Below are positions 58,730 through 64,000 of a stretch of 64,000 nucleotides of DNA, one piece after another (within the stretch, counting starts at the first letter, position 1; every line of letters starts with the position of its first letter). This DNA comes from Treponema_C sp050937815 (GTDB lineage Bacteria; Spirochaetota; Spirochaetia; Treponematales; Treponemataceae): the NCBI RefSeq assembly GCF_050937815.1, contig NZ_JACDIJ010000003.1:1-64000 (forward strand), in the 5' to 3' direction. The position numbers and the translations under genes were made by a program. The notes beneath the pieces are model-generated. The model ran no database searches. It saw only the letters and a program-made list of their open reading frames with translations, and was not told the DNA's origin.

Positions 58730-59452
58730 TTACAAAACCTTTTGTAAAAATTGCTGTAAGCGCTTGTTTTGCGGATGATTGAATATTTCGTCCGGCGTAC
58801 CCTTTTCGGCAACAACGCCTTCATCCATAAAAAGGATTTTATCGGCAACTTCGCGCGCAAAGCCCATTTCATGAGTTACAACCGCCATAGTCATACCTTC
58901 GGCGGCAAGCTCCCGCATAAGCGAAAGCACTTCGCCGACCATTTCCGGATCGAGGGCGCTTGTAGGTTCGTCGAAAAGCATAACGTCCGGGCCCATCGCC
59001 AAAGAACGCACAATTGCAATTCTTTGCTTTTGACCGCCTGAAATTTGCGAAGGATAGACCTCCGCCTTATCTTCCAAGCCGATGCGTTTTAAAAGAGAAA
59101 GGGCCTTTGCGCGCGCTTCTTCTTTCGTTGCAAGCTTTTGCGTAACGGGAGCGAGCATAATGTTTTGCAAAACGGTTAAGTGCGGAAAAAGGTTAAAATG
59201 TTGAAACACCATTCCCATTTTGCGTCTGACCTTGTCTATATCGATTTTTTTATCGGTTAATTCAATCCCTTCAAAAAGGATGCTGCCGCTTGTCGGTTTT
59301 TCAAGTAAATTAAGGCAGCGCAAAAACGTACTTTTGCCGGAACCGGAAGGCCCGATAATGACGATTTTTTCGCCTTTTTCGATTGTTTCGGTAATGCCGT
59401 TTAAAACGTTCAAATCGCCGAATTGCTTTTTTAAGTTTTTAACCTCTATCAC
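58730..59452 (-). CDS. amino-acid ABC transporter ATP-binding protein
   Basis: 240 aa from the GTG at 59450-59452; a TTG at 59473 is the alternative. MIEVKNLKKQFGDLNVLNG then GPSGSGKSTFLRCLNLLEKPTSGSILFEG (Walker A), MVFQHFNLFPHLTVL (Q-loop), ISGGQKQRIAIVRSL (signature) and VMLFDEPTSALDPEMVGEVL (Walker B). It matches GlnQ/ArtP/HisP-type polar amino-acid importers. It overlaps the permease gene by 14 nt. Confidence 0.95.
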   Translation of the reverse strand: MIEVKNLKKQFGDLNVLNGITETIEKGEKIVIIGPSGSGKSTFLRCLNLLEKPTSGSILFEGIELTDKKIDIDKVRRKMGMVFQHFNLFPHLTVLQNIMLAPVTQKLATKEEARAKALSLLKRIGLEDKAEVYPSQISGGQKQRIAIVRSLAMGPDVMLFDEPTSALDPEMVGEVLSLMRELAAEGMTMAVVTHEMGFAREVADKILFMDEGVVAEKGTPDEIFNHPQNKRLQQFLQKVL

Positions 59453-60107
59453 TTTGCGCCAGCCTTTTTTCAAAAATCGAAAAGAATTTTGTCAATCCGA
59501 GGGTTATAATCAAATACAGCAAACCCACCGATAAAAGCGGAATCCACGCATTGTAGGTTGCATTGCGAATCATATCGCCGGCCTTTGTCAAATCGGTAAC
59601 CGCTATAAAACTTGCAACAGCCGTTTCTTTTATAAGAACAATAAACTCACTCGTATAAGCCGGAAGGGCAGCCTTTGCCGCCTGAGGAAACACGATTTTT
59701 AAAAGGGTTTGTCTTCTCGATAAGCCGAGCGAACGGCCCGCTTCCGTTTGGCCGATATCCACTCCCTGTATGCCCGCACGAAACAACTCGGTACAATATG
59801 CGCCGGAGTTTATACCGTATGCAAGGACGGCGACCGTTAATCTGTTTAAGCCGAGGGGGGCAAAGATAACAAAGTAAAAAATCATAAGCTGGGTTGCCAG
59901 CGGAATTCCCCGGATAACGGTTGTATACAACTCTCCCACACCGCGCAAAAAGCGTTTTTCGGATATTTTAAAAAGGGCAAAAACACAACCCAATACGGTA
60001 CCGATTATAATGGAACACAGGGATATGTACATAGTCGTTCCCAAACCCCGAATCAGCAGCTTCCAACGGTCAGCGGCAATTATCGTATCATAGACGGACT
60101 GAAACAC
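59439..60107 (-). CDS. amino-acid ABC transporter permease
   Basis: 222 aa with about five membrane helices; GTG start at 60105-60107 behind GGAGGTAAAC. LLIRGLGTTMYISLCSIIIGTVLGCVFALFKIS at the N-terminus and the EAA loop TEAGRSLGLSRRQTLLKIVFPQAAKAALPAYTSEFI are typical of the HisM/GlnP family. It probably forms a homodimer. It is flanked by the ATPase gene and the two binding-protein genes. Confidence 0.95.
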   Translation of the reverse strand: MFQSVYDTIIAADRWKLLIRGLGTTMYISLCSIIIGTVLGCVFALFKISEKRFLRGVGELYTTVIRGIPLATQLMIFYFVIFAPLGLNRLTVAVLAYGINSGAYCTELFRAGIQGVDIGQTEAGRSLGLSRRQTLLKIVFPQAAKAALPAYTSEFIVLIKETAVASFIAVTDLTKAGDMIRNATYNAWIPLLSVGLLYLIITLGLTKFFSIFEKRLAQSDRG

Positions 60108-60176
60108 CGTTTACCTCCAAAAATACGAATCGGGTTGCCCGATTCGGACAAACCCGTTGCGTATGTTCACATTGTT

Positions 60177-60956
60177 TTATTTTTTAATGATGATAACTTG
60201 TTCGGATGCAAAATAAGGCTCGGAAAAGTCCACATTCTTTTTCCGCTCTTCGGTAACCGACATACCCGCAGCAATAAAGTCTATTGCACCCGACGAAAGA
60301 GCCGGAATAAGGCTGTCGAAGGCCATGTCAACCACTTCCAATTTTGCATTGAAGTTTTTTGCAATATATTGTCCCATTGTAATGTCAAAGCCGACTATTT
60401 CCGTTCCTTCCACATATTCAAAGGGAGGAAACGCGGCGTTGGTTCCCAATTTTACGGTTTTGCCCTGTGCGCTGCCGGTAAGGACGGGCGGAATTTTAAT
60501 TTTTCCGTCTGCGGGCATAAAGGCCGCAATCAATTTTTCGTAACCGCCGTTTGATTTAAGCGTTTGAATGGTACCGTTGATGGAATCCAATAAAACTTTA
60601 TTTCCTTTTTTTACGGCAATCGCATACTCTTCTTTTGCAAATTTGTCGGTTACAATCATTAATGACGGATTTTTTGAAACGATTTCTTTTGCCGGAAGTT
60701 CATCCAACACAACCGCATCAAGGGCGCCGTTTTTCAAATCCAAGGCCGCATCTATACCCGATTTAAAAGAAACGAGTTTGACATCGGAATAGTTTTCCTG
60801 TACATAAAGTTCACCGGTTGTTCCCGCCTGCACGCCGACTTTTTTTCCTTCCAAATCGGCCGCCGACGCAATCGTCACCTTTTCTTTACTTCCGCCGGCA
60901 AACACAAGGGCGGACACAAAAAACATTACAACACATACACTTACAATTTTTTTCAT
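60177..60956 (-). CDS. amino-acid ABC transporter substrate-binding protein 1
   Basis: 259 aa. The signal peptide SVCVVMFFVSALVFAGGSKEK has no Cys at the lipobox position, so it may be a free periplasmic protein. The type 3 binding-protein fold is seen in LEGKKVGVQAGTTGELYVQENYSDVKLVSFKSGIDAALDLKNGALDAVVLDELPAKEIV and VDMAFDSLIPALSSGAIDFIAAGMSVTEERKKNVDFSEPYF. It is closely similar to the protein encoded directly upstream. The ligand is a polar or cationic amino acid by family; the exact one is unknown. AGGAGG precedes the ATG. Confidence 0.94.
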   Translation of the reverse strand: MKKIVSVCVVMFFVSALVFAGGSKEKVTIASAADLEGKKVGVQAGTTGELYVQENYSDVKLVSFKSGIDAALDLKNGALDAVVLDELPAKEIVSKNPSLMIVTDKFAKEEYAIAVKKGNKVLLDSINGTIQTLKSNGGYEKLIAAFMPADGKIKIPPVLTGSAQGKTVKLGTNAAFPPFEYVEGTEIVGFDITMGQYIAKNFNAKLEVVDMAFDSLIPALSSGAIDFIAAGMSVTEERKKNVDFSEPYFASEQVIIIKK

Positions 60957-61026
60957 ACTATACCTCCTGATTAATCTGTAAGTTTGGCAAATGCCGATTA
61001 TGTTTTTAACAAAATCGGCGGCTGTC

Positions 61027-61806
61027 TTATTTTTTTACCATAATAACCAATCCGGTTTTATAATAGGGGATGGAAAAATCCACATTCTTTTTCCGTTCTT
61101 CGGTAACGGTCATACCCGCCGCAATAAAATCTATCGCACCGGACGCCAAGGCGGGAATAAGGCTGTCGAAGGCCATATCGACCGTTTCAAGCTTTGCCTG
61201 ATACGTTTTTGCGATATAATGACTCAGCGTTATATCGAAGCCGACCAATTCGTTACCCTCCACATATTCAAAGGGCGGAAAAGCCGATTCCGTACCGAGC
61301 TTTACGGTTTTGCCCTGTGCGGGATTTGAAGGCGGTGCGGGAATTTTGATTTTCCCGTCGGCAGGCATAAAAGCATCGATAAGCTTATTATAGCTGCCGT
61401 CTTTTTTCATGGTTTCTATCGTTTTATTGATTGAATCCAATAAAGCTTTATTTCCTTTTTTTACGGCAATCGCATATTCTTCTTCAGACAAATAGGTATC
61501 TAAAATCATTAAGCTGCTGTTTTTTGCAACAATCTCTTTTGCCGGAAGTTCGTCCAATACGACTGCATCGAGGGCGCCGGTTTTTAAATCCATAGCGGCA
61601 TCGATAACCGATTTGAAAGAAGCGATTTTTGCGCTCGGATAATTTTCCTGTACATAGAGTTCGCCGGTTGTTCCCGCTTGTACGCCTATACGCTTACCTT
61701 TTAAGTCGGCAGCCGACTTAACGGCGTTTTTTTCACTATTTCCGTTTGCAAAAAGGACTACGGAAAACACAGAACATACCGCGAGCATAAGTGCAGTTTT
61801 TTTCAT
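61027..61806 (-). CDS. amino-acid ABC transporter substrate-binding protein 2
   Basis: 259 aa, the same length as its neighbour and alike over the whole chain (GKRIGVQAGTTGELYVQENYPSAKIASFKSVIDAAMDLKTGALDAVVLDELPAKEIVAKN and the SIPYYKTGLVIMVKK end). Signal peptide MLAVCSVFSVVLFANGNSEK. It arose by tandem duplication and diverged, so the two may differ in ligand or affinity. Both would feed the single permease and ATPase downstream. AGGAGGATTG precedes the ATG. Confidence 0.94.
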   Translation of the reverse strand: MKKTALMLAVCSVFSVVLFANGNSEKNAVKSAADLKGKRIGVQAGTTGELYVQENYPSAKIASFKSVIDAAMDLKTGALDAVVLDELPAKEIVAKNSSLMILDTYLSEEEYAIAVKKGNKALLDSINKTIETMKKDGSYNKLIDAFMPADGKIKIPAPPSNPAQGKTVKLGTESAFPPFEYVEGNELVGFDITLSHYIAKTYQAKLETVDMAFDSLIPALASGAIDFIAAGMTVTEERKKNVDFSIPYYKTGLVIMVKK

Positions 61807-61828
61807 AGCAATCCTCCTGATAATCGGC

Positions 61829-61857
61829 AGTATAGAGTATTACAGAAATATTGTCAA
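61829..61857 (-). promoter_or_regulatory. promoter of the amino-acid ABC operon
   Basis: On the minus strand TTGACA (61852-61857), 17-bp spacer, TATACT (61829-61834), a near-perfect sigma-70-type promoter. Confidence 0.8.
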
Positions 61858-61858
61858 T

Positions 61859-61885
61859 AAAATTTTGCATAAATATACAAAATTT
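61859..61885. promoter_or_regulatory. ArgR-box-like inverted repeat
   Basis: AAATTTTG (61860-61867) / CAAAATTT (61878-61885) enclosing CATAAATATA, just upstream of the -35. The central TGCATAAATATACA resembles ArgR/AhrC operators. Two further TATGCATAA-like motifs occur within the next 75 bp. Regulator identity is inferred. Confidence 0.4.
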
Positions 61886-61974
61886 AGCCATTTTTATGCA
61901 TAAAAAACGCCTTTTATTCGATTTTAGAGCAAAAATACGGCATCTATGCATAATCACGGCAGTATATACGACTT

Positions 61975-64000
61975 TTAACGATTTAAAAAGGTTTCAAGTT
62001 TGTGCAGCGCTTTTTCCCATTCGGAGTTTAAAACGTCCAATTCCGATGAAAGTTTTTCTATATGATTTTGTACGGCGCGGCTTTTTTGTACGTCCGAATA
62101 GATTTCGGGCTTTGCAAGTTCGGCTTCGAATTCCGCTTTGCGCTCTTCTTTTTGAGTAATTTCATCCATAAGGCGCTTTTCTTCTTTTTCGAGCTTGCGC
62201 CGTGCAGCTTGCAGTTTTTTTTGTTCTTCATAACTGAGCGGAACGGCGGGAGCGGCAAGCGCTGCGGATAAAGAACCGACATTTTCGATACCGCCGGCCG
62301 CTTGTTCAAAAACGGTATGCTGCAAAGCCCCTTTTGAAGAAAAATCGATTTTAGGCGCAGGCTCTTGCGTATGCACGTTTTCGTCTTGCATAAAAAGATT
62401 CCGCTTTGCACGCTGTTCCATATAATAATCGTAGGGCCCCGGATAAAGGCTGTATCGGCCGCCGTCCAATTCCAAAATACGCGTCGCCAGGCTTTGGGTA
62501 AAACTTCTGTCGTGCGAAATAAAAACAACCGTGCCGCCGAAGCTTTCAAGTGCATGTAACAGCGCATCCTTTGAATGAATGTCCAAGTGGTTTGTCGGTT
62601 CGTCGAGAATCAATAAGTTTACGGGACGCAGCAACAAGCGTAAAAGGGCAAGACGGCTTTTTTCTCCGCCGGAAAGAACGTTCACCGATTTATAAATATC
62701 GTCGCCGCGGAACAAAAAGGCCGCGAGCATATCGCGCAATTTGGGAACAAGGGCGGTCGGCGCTTCCGCTTCGAGCATATCGATAACGGAAAAATCGCCT
62801 TTAAGCGTTTCGGCGTTGTCTTGACTGAAATAACCGATACTTACATTGGCGCCCAAAGCAAGATTTCCGTCATATGCCGCATCTTCCTGCGCAAGAATAC
62901 GCAGCAAAGTTGTTTTTCCCGCCCCGTTGCATCCGGTAACGACTATGCGTTCTCCTTTTTCTACGGTAAGATCGATGTTTTGTAAAACGGTGTGGGCAAA
63001 GGTTTCGCCGTTTTTACGCACTCCCGTATAGGTTTTGCCGATTTTTTCGAGGTTCAAAACGATGCGGCCGGAATGCGGAGCCGGCGGAAAAGCAAAGCGG
63101 ATTTTTTTTAAAGCTTCGGGGATTTCGATAAGCTCGGTTTTTTCCAATTGTTTTATGCGCTCCTGCACTTGGGCGGCCTTTGCGGCATTGTATCTGAAGC
63201 GGCGGATAAATTCTTCGGTTTTGCGGATTTTTTCCTGCTGAAGTTCATAGCGTGCAACGATCCCTTCCATTTCGCTTTTGCGGATTTTTTCGTATGCACT
63301 GAAGTTGCCCGCATAACGGTGAAGTTCGGCATTAAAAAGTTCGTAAACTTCGTTTACGCAGGTATCTAAAAAATAGCGGTCGTGACTTACAAGCAAAAAA
63401 CCGCCTGAAAAATTCAGTAAAAATTCTTCAAGCCAAGTTCGCGCTTCTATATCCAAATAGTTGGTCGGTTCGTCTAAAAGCAAAATATCCGGGTTTTGCA
63501 GCAATGCCTTTGCCAAGGCGATTCTCATTTGCCAGCCGCCGGAAAATTCTTCAACGGGTTTTGTAAAATCGCTTTGTGAAAACCCCAAGCCGGCAAGCAC
63601 TTGTTCGATTTGCGTATTGCGGTAATACCACTTCGAATCGTTTAAAAAATCGGCGATTTCCTGATAACGCTCCAAAAGCGGCGCTTGAGATTTTTCGTCG
63701 GTAACGGTTTTTAAGCGTTCCGCGATTTTTTCCATTTCTTCATACAGGCGGTAACCTTCACCGAAAGCTTTATCCGCTTCTTCGCGCAGGTTTGTTCCTT
63801 TGTGAACGATACCCGATTGCGGCAAATAGACAATGCGGCAATTTTTTTGAACCGTTCTGTCTCCCGAATCGGCATCGCTCAAGCCGGCGGCAATTTTCAT
63901 AAGCGTTGTTTTTCCGCAGCCGTTTGCACCTGCAAGGGCGGCTCTGCTTTGTTTACGTAAATTCAGCGTAACGTTTTTTAAGATTTCACGCTCTCCGAAT
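61975..64000 (-). CDS. ABC-F family ATPase (partial, start beyond window)
   Basis: The frame continues to the window edge; the visible part starts with FGEREILKNVTLNL and Walker A GANGCGKTT near 63920. The first domain has VEEFSGGWQMRIALAKALL and LLLDEPTNYLDIEARTWLE. The interdomain linker follows, then the second Walker A GCNGAGKTT, LSGGEKSRLALLRLLL and LILDEPTNHLDIHSKDAL. The C-terminal arm (about last 90 residues) is a long coiled coil rich in Lys/Glu. These proteins have no membrane domain; they act on ribosomes (translation factor or antibiotic-protection type). Which subtype cannot be told here. Confidence 0.95.
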   Translation of the reverse strand, partial: FGEREILKNVTLNLRKQSRAALAGANGCGKTTLMKIAAGLSDADSGDRTVQKNCRIVYLPQSGIVHKGTNLREEADKAFGEGYRLYEEMEKIAERLKTVTDEKSQAPLLERYQEIADFLNDSKWYYRNTQIEQVLAGLGFSQSDFTKPVEEFSGGWQMRIALAKALLQNPDILLLDEPTNYLDIEARTWLEEFLLNFSGGFLLVSHDRYFLDTCVNEVYELFNAELHRYAGNFSAYEKIRKSEMEGIVARYELQQEKIRKTEEFIRRFRYNAAKAAQVQERIKQLEKTELIEIPEALKKIRFAFPPAPHSGRIVLNLEKIGKTYTGVRKNGETFAHTVLQNIDLTVEKGERIVVTGCNGAGKTTLLRILAQEDAAYDGNLALGANVSIGYFSQDNAETLKGDFSVIDMLEAEAPTALVPKLRDMLAAFLFRGDDIYKSVNVLSGGEKSRLALLRLLLRPVNLLILDEPTNHLDIHSKDALLHALESFGGTVVFISHDRSFTQSLATRILELDGGRYSLYPGPYDYYMEQRAKRNLFMQDENVHTQEPAPKIDFSSKGALQHTVFEQAAGGIENVGSLSAALAAPAVPLSYEEQKKLQAARRKLEKEEKRLMDEITQKEERKAEFEAELAKPEIYSDVQKSRAVQNHIEKLSSELDVLNSEWEKALHKLETFLNR

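Overview
The window looks like a mid-GC Treponema (Spirochaetota) chromosome, probably an oral or gut species. The grounds are the gene set and order: DUF2804 next to a large unknown protein, flgM, dnaX-ybaB-recR, parA-parB, UPF0237-UPF0210, a NADase-type glycan-binding protein, many lipoproteins with loose spirochaetal lipoboxes and ABC solute-binding proteins. This is judged by eye; no database search was possible. No prophage, CRISPR array, rRNA operon or intact insertion sequence was seen.

Layout. 1-2.7 kb: a partial lipoprotein, a WG-repeat lipoprotein and a LysM/cysteine-hydrolase protein with a double-glycine leader. 3.0-3.8 kb: four serine tRNAs, an arginine tRNA and the SRP RNA. 3.9-7.1 kb: a CUT1-type sugar ABC importer. 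7.3-14.1 kb: UPF0237/UPF0210, thioredoxin, a Crp/Fnr regulator, a NusG-II protein, DUF2804 and a 703-aa unknown. 14.1-20.1 kb: thyX, then a type I exporter set (HlyD adaptor, TolC-like protein, C39-peptidase ABC transporter). 20.4-28.3 kb: HDOD signalling protein, TrmH, Fe-ADH, flgM, rsmI, recR, ybaB, dnaX. 28.4-35 kb: secreted proteins, an orphan sugar-binding lipoprotein, Mrp and an NADH oxidase. 35.2-39.7 kb: TetR-MATE, DUF4153 and DUF2147 proteins. 39.8-48.5 kb: an orphan DNA methyltransferase, an acyl-CoA synthetase, purD, a methyltransferase-DRTGG-carbonic anhydrase operon and parAB. 48.5-64 kb: a FlgG-like secreted protein, tRNA-Ala, HAD enzymes, a second MATE, aroA, a CBS/ATPase-DRTGG-PHP operon, a polar amino-acid ABC importer with two tandem binding proteins, and a truncated ABC-F gene.

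Main unusual signals. (1) A family of structured intergenic repeats, four copies, made of up to four consecutive hairpins. Loops and the core AAAGTTGACACTTT are conserved while stems change with compensation. Two copies flank the NADH oxidase gene and two sit just upstream of exporter genes. (2) At least twelve genes have a -10 hexamer only 6-7 nt before the start codon and no Shine-Dalgarno, so they should be leaderless mRNAs. (3) The GG-leader cell-wall-hydrolase-like protein is a plausible client of the C39 exporter 12 kb away. (4) A FlgG-like protein carries a Sec signal peptide and has no flagellar neighbours. (5) Two candidate small RNAs have their own promoter and terminator.

How the genes fit together: sugar and amino-acid uptake, fermentative redox (NADH oxidase, Fe-ADH) and oxygen/thiol homeostasis (Crp/Fnr, thioredoxin) suit an anaerobic host-associated spirochaete. 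recR, ybaB and dnaX form a replication/repair operon; parA and parB form a segregation operon.
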